Shown here: positions 31,692 through 43,400 of the stretch, piece by piece
How positions within the stretch are numbered: the first letter of the stretch is position 1
How the letters are laid out: each line of letters starts with the position of its first letter
DNA from: Hirundichthys speculiger
Taxonomy: Eukaryota > Chordata > Actinopteri > Beloniformes > Exocoetidae
Reading direction: 5' to 3'
DNA: 64,000 bases
Assembly (NCBI GenBank): GCA_018398805.1
Contig: JAGFBZ010000693.1
Span: forward strand, 186,001-250,000
Program-made: the position numbers and the translations under genes
The notes under the pieces: generated by a model
Seen by the model: only the letters and a program-made list of their open reading frames with translations
Databases searched by the model: none
What the model was told of the DNA's origin: nothing

Positions 31692-34638
31692 AGCTGCGCA
31701 CTGATGATGATGGCGCTGCCGAGTTCAGCTGCCGTCGTACCTTCTCCAGCAACGCTTTTACTGTATATAGCTTTTTTTTGTCTAATTCTCAATCTTTTAT
31801 GCTCGCCTGCTCTGTCCCTCATTACCTACGACAGACGCACGCTTGTTAATATTGGCATACAGCTCCCGGACCTTTTTACAAAGGATTTTAACACCGATCC
31901 GTCTTGGCCCCTGGACATCCTTCGCCAGGGGCCCGACACAAACAAAGGAGGACGGGGCCCAGGCCGCGCACAAGAGCCCGAGGGAAAAGAGCCGGCGTTA
32001 GAGAAAGGCTGAGGCGCAGAGCACACCGCGCTCCGCTGCCAAGTATCCTGCTAGCTAATGTCCAGTCCCTAGACAACAAACTGGACGAACTCCGGCCAGG
32101 ATCAGGTACCAGAGAGACCTACGGGACTGTAACATCATCTGCCTCACAGAGACATGGCTGACCCCCGCAGTACCGGACCACGCCGTTCAACCAGCGGAGC
32201 ACTTCACGGTTTACCGCACGGACAGGACGAGCGGGTCCGGAAAGACCAGGGGCGGCGGAGTGTCTCTGATGATTAATAACAACTGGTGCGACAGCAGAAA
32301 CGTGGTCTCTCTGAAGCGATCCTGCTCGCCTCACCTGGAGCTCCTGACCCTGAAATGTCACCCTCACTACCTGCCCCGTGAGTTTACTTCGGTCATCATC
32401 AGCGCCGTTTATATCCCACCTCAGGCGGACACGCACACTGCACTAACCGAGCTACATGAGGCCATCTCCGCTATTCAGGCTGACCAGCGGGAAGCGGCTC
32501 TCATCGTAGCCGGGGACTTTAACAGTGCAAACCTGCGGACGGTGATACCGGAGTTTACCCAACATATTGACTGTCCCACCAGAGGAACACGGACACTGGA
32601 CCATTGTTACTCTCCGTTCAAGGAGGGATACAAGGCCAAGCTCCTTCCCCCCTTTGGGAGGTCCGACCACAGTGCCATCCTGCTCATGCCCAGGTACAGG
32701 CAGAGGCTCAGGCAGGAGCCCCCCGCGGTGAGAGAGGTGACGCGGTGGACGGACCAATCAGAGGCCACTCTGCAGGGTGCGCTCGATTCTGCAGACTGGG
32801 ACATGTTCCGTGACAGCGCCGGCGGAGACATCGAGGAGTTCACGGAAGCAGTCGTGGGATTCATCGGAAAAGTCGTGGATGACACTGTTCCCAGGAGGAT
32901 CATCTGGACTTTTCCCAACCAGAAGCCGTGGATGGACTCATCCGTCCGCGAGGCTCTGCGATCCCGGACTGCTGCCTTCAACTCCGGACTGGCCTGCGGG
33001 AACATGGACGGGTTTAAGGCCGCCTCCTACTCTGTCCGCAGAGCGGTGAGAGACGCCAAGCGCCGCTACGGAGAGAGACTGGAGCAGCGGATGGGACAGT
33101 CCGACTCCAGGGGTCTGTGGCAGGGACTACGAGCCATCACGGACTACAAAGCACCCCGCTCACACCCGGAGAGTGCCAACCCCCTCCTGGCTGACGAACT
33201 TAACACCTTCTTCGCCAGGTTTGAGTCAGGAGACCGACTCCCCGCTGCGCTCCCAGCGGGAGGGGGGGAGACACTCTCTGTGAGTGAGCGGGATGTGAGG
33301 AGGGAGTTCAGACGTGTGAACACCAGGAGAGCAGCAGGACCAGACGGCATTAGTGGACGTGTCCTTAAAGCCTGTGCTGATCAGCTGGCCCCTCTGTTCA
33401 CCGAAATATTCAACCTCTCCCTGAAACAGTGTGTGATCCCCACCTGTTTCAAAAAGTCCATTATAGTCCCTGTCCCCAAAACACCTCACCCCAGCAGCCC
33501 ACAGGACTACAGACCCATAGCCCTCACTTCAGTGGTGATGAAATGCTTTGAGAAACTGATCAAAGCATTCATCACCTCCACCCTGCCCCCCACCCTGGAC
33601 CCTCTACAGTTCGCATACCGGGCAAACAGATCTGTGGACGATGCCGTAGCCCTCCTCCTCCATAAGACCCTTTCCCACGTGGATGCTGGTAGGGGGAACT
33701 ATGTGAGAATACTGTTTGTTGATTACAGCTCAGCATTCAACACCATAGTTCCCTCCAGACTGGTATCCAAGCTGTACGACCTGGGCCTGTACTCCTCATT
33801 GTGCAGGTGGGTCTACAGCTTCCTGACCAGCAGACCACAAGTGGTTCGGCTGGGACACCACACCTCATCCCCCCTCACCCTCAACACCGGATCCCCTCAG
33901 GGCTGTGTGCTCAGCCCTCTGCTGTACTCCTTGTACACTCATGACTGCGTAGCCACTTCAGACTCCAACGTCCTCATAAAGTTTGCTGATGACACCGCTG
34001 TTGTGGGTCTGATCTCCCACGACAACGAGTCAGCCTACAGGAGCGAGGTCTCACACCTGGAGGACTGGTGCAGGGAGAACCACCTCCTGCTGAACGTCAA
34101 CAAGACGAAGGAGCTGATTGTGGACTACAGCAGGAAGCAGCAGAGGGACCTCCTCCCCCTTGTCATCTGTGGTTCTGAGGTGGAAAGAGTGGACACCTTT
34201 AAATACCTCAGGGTGACCATCTCGCAGGACCTGTGCTGGACTCAACACATCACCACAACGGTGAAGAAGGCCAGACAGCGTCTGTTCCTCCTCAGAAGAC
34301 TGAGGGACTTCAGGCTCCCCCTCAGGGTGCTCAAGAACTTTTACAGCGGCACTATCGAGAACATCCTGTGTGGGAGCATCACCACATGGATGGGGAGCTG
34401 CACCAAACAGGACTTCTTGGCCCTGAAGAGGGTGGTCCGTTCAGCAGAGCGGACCATCAGAACCACCCTCCCAAACCTGCAGGACATTTACACTAAACGC
34501 TGCAGGACCAGGGCCCTGAAGATCCTCAACCAGCCCAGCCACCCCGGACACTATTTTTTTTTCCCTCTGCCATCAGGCCGGCGTCTCCGCTGCCTGAGAA
34601 CCAGGACTGAGCGGATGAGGAAGAGCTTCTTCCCTTAG
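31692..34638 (+). pseudogene. Rex1-like LINE ORF (AP endonuclease plus RT), one or two frameshifts
   Basis: The uninterrupted part (32260-34638, 792 codons) carries endonuclease motifs VAGDFNSANLR and SDHSAIL. The RT follows: RRAAGPDGISGRVLKACADQ, IIVPVPKTPHPSSPQDYRPI, LFVDYSSAFNTI, GSPQGCVLSPLLYSLYTHD, FADDTAVVG, then YLRVTISQDLCWTQHI, and it ends RTERMRKSFFP with a natural stop. The endonuclease start (SILLANVQSLDNKLDELR, then YQRDLRDCNIICLTETWL) lies upstream in another frame; the join at about 32096 is explained by loss of one G. A second shift near 31940 separates a hydrophobic N-terminal segment. The catalytic FADD is intact. The clade is inferred from the tail and motifs and could be another CR1 relative. 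Confidence 0.85.
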
Positions 34639-34917
34639 GCCATCCGCCTGCTTAACTGTGACCACTACTCACATTAAGCATAATATTGAACAGTGACTCT
34701 GCTCTGCTTTATTTGGATTTCATAGTTTTTCTCATCTCCTGCACTGCGTGTTTATTTATTATTTATTACTTATTTAAACTTAATTCTTTTTTTTCTCCTG
34801 TTTCTTCTTAAAAGAAAGCGTTTGCCCTGTGGGTACAATAACAAATTTTACTGCGCAATGTACAAAGTATAATTGTGTATGTAACAAATAAAGATCTTGA
34901 ATCTTGAATCTTGAATT
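34639..34917 (+). other. Rex1-like LINE 3' UTR and repeat tail
   Basis: A short 3' UTR with AATAAA ends in a heptanucleotide-type tail, ATCTTGA repeated about three times (34893-34916). The short oligonucleotide-repeat tail fits Rex1/CR1-like elements. Confidence 0.75.
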
Positions 34918-35450
34918 TTTTGACTGTGCTGGAATGTGCGGCGGTGATGCAGTAGGAGCAGCGCAGACGAATCGAGCCCAGAAAACAATAAAACTAGACA
35001 AGTGAGTGAGCCAAAGCAGCAGTGTTCTGGCTGCGAGTGTGGCAGCTGGACTCAAGATGGCAGCAGCCTCCTAAAAAACAAAAGATAATTAAACCAAACA
35101 ATAAACCGGATGATTTGGGGGGGGGGGGGGGTGATTTGGGATGATTTGGGGGGATCGTGCCACAGTGGTGGGAAGAAGCTTTAGAAGGAGGGGGAGCTCT
35201 GGGGGGTGAGATCAAACACGATCCAAGCTGCCGCCGCCCTTTGTGAGGGAATCAAAAGGACCCACATGGCCATACCAGACCATGGCACTGCTACTATGGC
35301 CAAGAAGGAGGAAGCGGAAACAGAGGGAGGAAGAGGAAGAGACGGGTAATCGACCCCTATATATATACAGCTGCCAGGACAATTACCATGCACCGACTGC
35401 TGCCAGCGCCACACAGTGGAAGGGAAACGAAAGGGGCCAACCTGCCACCC
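34918..35450. other. Right end of the block inserted in Tc1
   Basis: Mixed purine-rich sequence with a G tract (35118-35131). No coding feature. It ends CCTGCCACCC just before the Tc1 right half. Confidence 0.4.
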
Positions 35451-36050
35451 AACCCCACACCATAATCCTCCCTCCCCCAAACTGTACACTTGGCACAATG
35501 CAGTCAGACAAGTGTCATTCTCCTGGCAAACCACCAAACCCAGACTCTTCCATCAGATTGCCAGATGGAGAAGCGTGATTCATCACTCCAGAGAACTTCC
35601 TCCACTGCTCTAGAGTCCAGTGGTGGTGTGCTTTACATCACTGCATCCAATGCTTTGCATTGCACTTGGTGATGTCTGGCTTGGATTCAGCTGCTCAACC
35701 ATGGAAACCCATTCATGAAGCTCTCTGTGCACTGTTGTTGAGCTAATCTGAAGGCCACATGAAGTTTAGAGGTCTGTAGGGGTTGACTCTCCAGAAAGTT
35801 TCCAGCATAAGCTTCCCTTCATACGATGCGCTTCAGCATCCACTCACCCTGCTCTGTCATATTACATGCCCTACCACTTTCTGGCTGAGTTGGTGTCATT
35901 CTCCAAACACTTCCATTTCCTTATAATACAGCTGACAGTTGACTGTGGAATATTTAGGAGTGAGGAAATTTCACGACTGGATTTGTTGCACAGGTGTCAT
36001 CCTATCACAGTTCCACGCTGGAATTCACTGAGCTCCTGAGAGCGACCCAT
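35451..36050 (-). pseudogene. Tc1-like transposase, N-terminal half
   Basis: From 36050 the minus strand reads MGRSQELSEFQRGTVIGCHL, CNKSSREISSLLNIPQSTVS, the paired-like HTH DNA-binding domain of Tc1-like transposases. A decayed second HTH follows, then the first catalytic motif LWSDESRFSIWQSD (Asp present) at about 35600. Frameshifts and a stop after the first HTH inactivate it. It continues at 18687 in the other half. Confidence 0.85.
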
Positions 36051-36184
36051 TCTTTCACAAATGTTTGTAGAAACAGTCTGCATGCCTAGGTGCTTAATTT
36101 TATACACCTGTGGCCATGGAAGTGATTGGAACACCTGATTCGGATCATTTGGATGGGTGAGCAAATACTTTTGACAATATAGTG

Positions 36185-38076
36185 TATGTGATGATGTTTC
36201 AGACAACTCCACTAAGAAGGAAATCTACACATATTTGCACTTAGACACTTAAGGGAATTCAACAGTTATGAGAGGATGTTATTTTTGGACCTTAGCTCGC
36301 TATTTATTACGATCACCCTCTCAAAATGATCAGCTAATGGAACTGTCTGAACCTGGGTTTTTATGCAGCTCTCTTTATACCTCCACAGAGTTTAGTTGTT
36401 GTACAGATGTACAATGATAAAAGATTATTTATTCATTCAGCGACCTCTTCATTGTACTTCTAAGGTCACAGCAAGATACTGATCAACAATCTCTGATCTG
36501 TTTACATCTGCTTCCACATGGATTCACATGATATCATGTGAGGGGGTACACTGCTCCATTATTGCATGTATTTTGAGACATTGCAGTATTTGAATGTTTG
36601 ACACATGATCTTTGCTTCTAGGAAGTCTGGGTTAAAATGACTGCAACATGCAATTTCACTGAAAGAAATTTTTGTTATGCACGAAATAGGACAAGAAAAT
36701 CCACAAAAATTTGAAAAAAGCAACTTAAATTGGCTTCTCATCTTTGGTCTCCACAGCAGATTATTGTGGCCTGCTTATTGATTTGGCAGTGGTTTTACTG
36801 ACAACTGTCCCCATTTATCCAGGCTTGGGATCCAGCAGTGGGTGGGTTTTGTAATGGGCATTGTGGGGTTCAGTGTCCTCCCAAAAGAAATATTTGACCG
36901 TAATATTACTGAGCATGAATCCATTGACTTTCAGCTTGGAGGGCAAAAACTTATTGCCTATTTTCACTATATTTAACAAACTATGTGGTCTGGCCAAGCA
37001 GCAACCATCCCACTTCCTGGTTGAAAGCTGACGAAGAAGTAGATTTTTGTTGCAGCTCCTTGACTGACTACAACTGGCTCCAATGCACCGCAAATCCCCA
37101 TTGACTCCCATGTTAAAATGGCCAACTTTTCAGCTGAATCAAACATACATACAGCTTGGTATAAAACAAAACATTTTAGTCTTTATAATTAGATTTTACA
37201 TCCATGACTACAGTACAGGGTGGTGAAGATTTTTGCAATCACAACAGGTAAAATTCTATGAAGCACTAAAGCTGGCCCAATCATATTGTTTGATTGACAG
37301 CATTTGACATTGTTTGATTGACAGCCAGCCATTGTTGTCATCATTTTAGCTGATTAGCACTTAGTATTATATTGACTTCTGATCTGTGAAAAAAAACCTA
37401 ATGGAACATATTTTAAGGAGAGTGTGCTTTTTTGTGCTTAAGTGTTGTTTTAATTGTATTAACTGACTACTGTGAAAGGCTGCAGTTGGTCTGAGGATGA
37501 TGCACAGTTTAGCTTAGTTTAGCCTTGCTGACACCAAGAAAGGGCATGAGGCACACTTGCTAACAGCTAGGCTAACCTTGCTGATCGGAAGTGAGATTTC
37601 AGATCTCCCATCTGAAATATTGTTGAAGACATCAAAACAATATTTCAGAAGGGAGATCCCGCTGTGAAAGCCAGTGGCCAGGATGATTGACTACAGGTCC
37701 CAGCACAATTCTAAAGAGTCTGAAGAGTGCTGAAATTAATCTCAGTGAGCAGTTTGACTCCTTCAGCAGAATGGTGTACCAGAGACAGACCAGAGACGGA
37801 CGAGACGACCAGCCTTCTCCCTGGCTGGTCCATCTCGTGGGATGTCAGCCAGCCAGTATTGGATGGCAGCACTATTTAAAAAAAAAAATAAATAAAAAAA
37901 CAGAAAATAATGCTGAATGATAGATTGCACTGATAGCATTTGCTGATGGGAAAGCCCAAATGTGATGTTACGACATGGGCTTGAAAAATCAGAAGAGGAA
38001 AAAAAAAGAAAAGCAGAAGTTGCAAACAGATGTTCACTGTTAAAGGGTTCAGGTGGAGAAAGCCTTGCCAAAGTGT
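36185..38076. other. Unassigned sequence with one hairpin
   Basis: No gene was recognised. A 22-bp inverted repeat with one mismatch occurs at 37603-37624 and 37636-37657 (11-bp loop). Other open frames have no domain. Confidence 0.4.
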
Positions 38077-38899
38077 AGTCTGACCCATCCATCCATCTAT
38101 TATTTATGCCTGCTTAATTCCTATGCAGGGTCACGGGGATCTGCTGGAGCCTATCCCAGCTCTCTTTGAGCAAAAGGCTGGGGTACACCCTGGACAGGTC
38201 GCCAGACCAACACAGGGCCACATGTAGATGAACAACCACACACACTCACAATCACTCCTACGGGCAATTTAGAACCACCAATTAACCTGACATGCTTAAT
38301 TTTGGACTGTGGGAGAAAGCTGGAGTATCTGGGGAAATCCACGCAAGCACGGGGAGAACATGCAAACTCAACACAGAAAGGTGTCACAATGGGGGGTGGG
38401 GGGGGGGTGGAAGCAGGACCCAAATGCAGGAGGTTCAAAAAGCAAAAAACGTATTTATTTAACAAAAGCACAAAAATCCAAAACTCCAAAATTCACAAAA
38501 TACAAAAATACAAACTTAACCTGACTCATTGAAACGAGGATGAAAAGTAGTGATGTTATGAGAGAGCCGAAGCGCCGAAGCGCCGAAGCGCGTATCGAGA
38601 AATGAGGGGGCGTGTCCGCGAAGCGCGTATCGGGGCTTAGTTCATTTAGGGGAGGAGCCAAAAGTGATGACGTCCGAAGCTTCACCGCCTGGCTGTACCA
38701 CGTGACTTCTTCGGGAAGTGGTTAATTTCTTGTCTCGAGAAATGGGGTTTGACAGCTTTATAAACGCCACAGGCTCCATTCAAAATGTGGGTGTTTGTAG
38801 GCGAGTTGTGGTCAGTTCAGAGTGTGGCTAGAGTTTGGATAGCTTGGATACTAGAATTTGGATAGCGTTTATATAGTTTGTGGTAGTTCAGTATATAGT

Positions 38900-39055
38900 T
38901 TGTACATGATGGCACAAACATTTTTATGCAGCCCAGCATCCTCTGTGCCATGTGAAAGTGTGTTCTCCAAGGCTGGAGAGATTGTGTCTAAAAAAAGGAA
39001 TCGGTTAAAACCAAAAACTGTGGAAAAATTGCTATTTCTGAATAAATATACATAA
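38900..39055 (+). pseudogene. hAT transposase C-terminal dimerisation fragment
   Basis: The frame reads PASSVPCESVFSKAGEIVSK, KRNRLKPKTVEKLLFLN and then a stop. This is the hAT-C dimerisation motif (PASSxxxERxFSxAGxIxxxxRxRLxPxxVExLLFL), with Ser in place of the second residue of ER. The remainder of the protein is deleted. Confidence 0.9.
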
Positions 39056-39059
39056 AATC

Positions 39060-39212
39060 ACCCCTTTAATGGTCATCATTGAGTATGCCCCCTGTAATTA
39101 CAGGGGGCACCTGAGGGGGCACCTGCCAGGCTTCCCTTGAAAAAGAGGCCATTGTGTCTCAATGGGACCGACCTGGTTAAATAAAGGCAAATAAAAAAAA
39201 AAAAATAAATAA
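39060..39212 (+). mobile_element. LINE/SINE 3'-tail insertion
   Basis: TCTCAATGGGACCGACCTGG followed by TTAAATAAAGGCAAAT and a poly-A tract matches the common fish retroposon 3' tail. It sits after the hAT coding remnant and is the innermost layer of the stack. Confidence 0.6.
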
Positions 39213-39975
39213 ACAGCCCATGAGCAGAGATCATGGTTTTTGTGAGTTCGACTCCCAGCTCGTCGACCCTTTTGACGCGTGTCTTCCCCGTTCTTATGAT
39301 ACTACTTTGGGAAACATTAAACAGCGATTACAATCAAACAATATTTTATTATGCACTTGATCATTTATGTAGACCAATTATTTGGTCATACACATTTTGT
39401 TATTCACAGTCATTCGCAAGAGCCATAACTGATACATAAATTCCAATGCATCACAACTTAAGATTCAGCTGGCTGTGATTATAAACCTGACCAGTAGGTG
39501 GTGTCATGTGCATATGAAGCAGCAAGAAATGTACCATTTCCCGAACCATTCGGCCAATGTGTGACACTGCTTCACGAGGCTTCATCTCACCATCACTAAT
39601 GAAAAGCTCAAGGTGACACGCAGACCGGGATGCAGGGAGTAAGGACGACAATGGACAGCAAACTGAAAGGGAGTGACAGGACTTATAAACACACAGGAAC
39701 AAACGAGAGGCAGGTGTGAACAATCAGGCTTGACAAGGGTAAGGAAGCAAAGCTGAAAACAACGGAGACAAGACAGACCTTCAAAGTAAAACAGGAACCA
39801 CTAGAGACATGGAGAGACGCCAGCTTGACAAAACACACAGACTATACAGAAAAACCATCATGGCAGATCCAGGCCATGACAGAAAGGCCCCTACCGAGAT
39901 TTGAACCAGGAACCTTCTTGCTGTGAGGAAACAGTGCTAACCACCAAGCCACCATGTCGCCCAAAGTCTGACCCA

Positions 39976-40476
39976 ATGCTTTATTTTATCAAATTCTATT
40001 TGATTCTGTTTTAAGGATAGGGTTGCTAAAGACAAAAACAGATGCTAACATCCACATGAAGTCCACTGTGGGTCTCACAGAGGCTCTTTTGTACTTTTCT
40101 CAAATAATTTTTCATGAAAGGAATCAATCTATGACCAAACAAAAAATAATAATAATAATAATAATAAGGGAAGGATTTCAATTGAATATCTCCATAGACC
40201 GGAACAGTGTTCCTTGTCAGCCTAAAGAAGTGGGAGGTCTTTAACAGTGGCCATCAGTCTGCAGCAGATTGAATTCACTCTTAGTCTGAACTCAGTGAAA
40301 AGAGGAGGAGCACATGAGGCAGGGCACCGAAGAACAGCGCCACATGACAAAGTGTCAGATTTACCAAACAACAAATTCCTTTCTGCGGAGTGGAAGTGGA
40401 TATATGAAAAGGACCTCTTTGCTTCAATGTGTGTGACAGAGGAGTTTGGTGTTTTCCACTGTCAAACACGTACCAG
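39976..40476 (+). promoter_or_regulatory. Presumed csf1 promoter and 5' UTR region
   Basis: Sequence between the transposon stack and the csf1 start codon. It includes an AAT microsatellite (40147-40167) and a TATA-like TGGATATATGAAAAG at about 40397-40411, which would place transcription start near 40430. The transcription start was not established. Confidence 0.4.
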
Positions 40477-43400
40477 ATGACCATCCTTGTGTCAACCCTG
40501 AGCCACAGCAAAGCTAAGGTAGGTGAGAGCTTTTCAATCAGAGGAATGCAAATAAAAATCAAGCATTAAGAGCACCCCGAGTATTGCAAGAAGAGAAGAG
40601 AGCATGCTTGTGTTAGTGGACATGTAACATTTGCTGCTTGATTTTGCCCTAAATATTGATTTTATAGAAAGAAATGAGAAAACAAAGTCATGTGAGAGGT
40701 GATATTTGCATCATGTGCTCCTGCATTTCCCCGATACCAGTTATATCAATAGTTTGATTTGATTACATAATTTAATTATGTATTATCATCAGCCATTAAG
40801 TGGGTGCCTAATAATAGTCTGGTATATTAGTATTTCGACCTTGAAAGTAACTCTTTTGAGATTTTTTAAAATTTGGTTTCAAATTTCAGTTTTCTTTCAC
40901 TTTTGCTGAAAAGTTAAATCTTGGATCACATGAAACTTTCAGCATTTTTTTTTTTTTGTTTGTTTCTTAACGCATCTCAGAAGATGAACAGAAAACAAAT
41001 GGTGTTTTAACATTTCGGTTTGGTGTTTTTACTTGCAATCTCTTACTTTTTCATTGCTTATGCTGCATTCTACTTACAAGACATTTATGTGGAGCTTTAT
41101 CCAGCTGAGTTTTGCTATACTACAAAGAACATGTGCTTGTTATCTTGTTTTAAAAGTGAGTTTAAGCCCATCTGGATTATGTTGCCACAGTTGTCAAAAG
41201 GTACTTGGTAGCATGCATGGAGAGCTAGAGCAAGAGTCTGCATGTTCCATCGCAAAACTTTCATAGCAGAACTGAATATAACTGAAGCTTATCTCAAATA
41301 AAATCTTGAGCTGTTTCACACAAAAATGTGCTGTGGTAAAGATCGATGAGTTTTGTTATTTTCACTTTGCAGCTTTTCACGCAGGACTGGGTTTGACTAT
41401 TTTGTTGGAAAGACAATACTTGGTAACATTCTGACTGTTAAACTGTGTGTGGTAAAATTAGAAGGAAATCCCACTGAGGCTGGAATTAAACCTTTTCTTG
41501 TTAAATAATTGATGACAGCTCTATTTTTGTTCTTGAAGGAACGCTTATGTGGACATGAGGGATTGTGAAAGTAGAGAGGAATTGTTTTGAGTTCATTCAG
41601 GATGAAATTGTAGTGCCAGAATGCAGTATTAGCCTTTACTTTTGCCATGGCTGAGTTGATATCTTACTGTGATTTTATTATTTGGTATGCATTACCCTGA
41701 CTATCTGACTAATGCTGAGTTAACTTAAAGCATTTCTATTACTTTTTAGTTGAAATTAAGCTATTCTCAATTGTGTCAGTTGCAGGTAAAGTGTCTATGT
41801 ATGCTTATGTTCCTGAGCTTCCCACTGACAATGGCTGAAGTGCCTGGTCCATGCAAACACTCAATCACTAGGGAGCACCTGCTGACAGTAAAGCAATTGG
41901 TAGGTGTTAAAACAACATAAGACTTGTCAGTTCACATACCGTGGCCTGAACCGTCTCCTGTTGTTTCTGCAGATGGATAACCAGTTAAGCAGTGGGTGTT
42001 CAATAAACTACACATTCATAGAACGGAGAAGTTTGGTAAAGTAAAAATTTAACTGTTTCCATCTGAAAACCAGACTTCTCATTAAATTGTATCTCCTGCT
42101 GATTCCCTTGCATGGTGTCTTACAGAGCAAATGTTGTTTTGTGAAAGCTGCTTTACCCTGGATCCTGGAGCTTCTCACCACCCACTTTAAGTATAAACGG
42201 GGTTCTGTGAATGATGGCTATGTTCAGTCCCTCAGAGCACTCATTCTCAACATTTATTCTCAGAAATGTGTGCCTCAGATTAATGAAGAGGTTGAGGTGA
42301 GCATATGCGTCCAAGTGAAAGTGGAATTTTCAAAGTGGAATTTCTTTTGTAGTGCATTAAATCAAAATATGATATGAGGACCCTTCAAGTATGAGGAGAT
42401 ACATTTTTACATTTCTGGGAATCTGTTGCAGGATAAGCCTGAGAGTTTTGAGATTCTCTACCGAGGGTCTCCTTCAGAAGCGCTGCAGAAAGTTTCAGAG
42501 GTGTTGACTGTTTACTGGGAACTTGTGACAACCAGAGACTCACCTGTTGACTGGAAATGCCAGCATGAATACACAGAAATCTTTGGCTCTACCACAGATA
42601 TACCCATTGAGTCAACAGCACAAGATTTTAGAGGTGAGAAACTTCCTGTTTTAGAATGATTTCTAATGAATAATGCAGACGCCTGGAACTTTCTTTTATC
42701 ACAGATTAAGTGTTCTTTTCAACAGACAGTTATGATCAGAAGTCAGTGCAGGCCTCCCTGAGGGGACCAACAAACAACCTTTTCCAGCTTGGCTTCATCA
42801 TTACATCCATCTGCGGAGGACTGCTGTTCATACTTACACTCTATTTTGTCATCATACACAAGGTACAAGAAAATCTGTATTTTGTAAACTTCTAAAAATT
42901 GTGTTGAAATAATGTTTTGCCTTAGATTTCAGTCATGCTGAACAAAAGTTGGCCTTCACAGCCTGGCTCTGCTCTCTCAAGATCTCCTTGCAGTAGTCCA
43001 GAAAGTAGCCCTCCTTCACGAGTCAAAACATAACGAGGCGGAGACTTGCAAATGTGGACAGATGTATTATTTTGCAGCACCTCTTGCACAACATCTGTAA
43101 AAGCAAATGGGCACATTTAGAGTTTATTCCAACAGTTCTGTCTTATTAGCTCTTATTTGAGATTATGCTGATCAGGTTTCCTTCCACATTCCTCATCTAA
43201 CCTTATCAATTAAAGGAAAGTCTTGTGCAAAACAAATTTGTGTGGCTCAGAATTCTGAGTGTTCTGAGTGTTTGATACCTTACTTTCCCAGTGGACATGT
43301 CAAAGTGGCCTTGGGCAAGACCCTGAACCTCACAATACCTCCTATTTGTTTATTATTTATCATTGTGTGATGTAAAAGCATTTTCTGCAGAACCATAAGC

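Larger units (their letters stand above)
18035..36184 (-). mobile_element. Tc1-like transposon split into two halves by about 16.8 kb
   Basis: The left half (18035-18687) and right half (35451-36184) are complementary parts of one Tc1-like element. The outer ends are inverted repeats (CACTACATTGCCCAAAGTAT and, read inward, CACTATATTGTCAAAAGTAT, both continuing TTGCTCACC). The left half stops after CTGAAAAACAAC and the right half starts AACCCCACACCATAATCC; joined with one AAC they give the continuous family sequence. So an insertion, or a series of insertions, opened the element with AAC repeated on both sides. The left half also holds a LINE-tail insertion at about 18056-18290. Confidence 0.85.
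38548..39598 (+). mobile_element. hAT element inserted in the LTR-like element
   Basis: Ends read inward as TAGTGATGTTATGAGAGAGC and TAGTGATGGTGAGATGAAGC; the duplicated octamer is ATGAAAAG (38540-38547, 39599-39606). Near the left end GCCGAAGC is repeated three times in tandem. Only the C-terminal end of the transposase remains (38858-39055), so a large internal deletion has occurred. Confidence 0.9.
38382..39881 (-). mobile_element. Solo-LTR-like element inserted in the SINE
   Basis: Ends are TGTCACAATG...CATGACA on the plus strand (TG...CA termini), flanked by GAAAGG on both sides (38376-38381, 39882-39887). Without the internal hAT it is about 440 bp. On the minus strand it has a TATA-like TTTATAAG (about 39690) and later AATAAATACG, as in an LTR with promoter and polyadenylation signal. 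No internal retroviral coding region or second LTR is present. The alternative is a non-autonomous element of another class. Confidence 0.7.
38088..39964 (-). mobile_element. tRNA-derived SINE, split by an LTR-like insertion
   Basis: On the minus strand the head (39964-39882) reads GGGCGACATGGTGGCTTGGT, GGTTAGCACTG and GGTTCAAATCTCGG (A and B boxes). The body continues after the insertion from 38381 with TTTGCATGTTCTCCCCGTG and GGTTAATTGGTGG, and ends in GATGGATGGATGG repeats at 38088. The 11-bp duplication AGTCTGACCCA flanks the whole (38077-38087 and 39965-39975), so it inserted first and was then split. Confidence 0.9.

Noticed and set aside
39890..39964. A tRNA gene suggested by GGTTCAAATC
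   Set aside because: It is the SINE head, with an 11-bp target duplication around the whole element.
40247..40480. 77-codon open frame just before csf1
   Set aside because: It overlaps the probable 5' UTR and the real start; no similarity to anything, and the ATG at 40477 gives the correct signal-peptide exon.
41020..41211. Hydrophobic 63-codon frame that looks like a signal peptide
   Set aside because: It lies inside csf1 intron 1; the exon 1 to exon 2 join (SKAK/VKCLCMLMFLSFPL) already gives the signal peptide.
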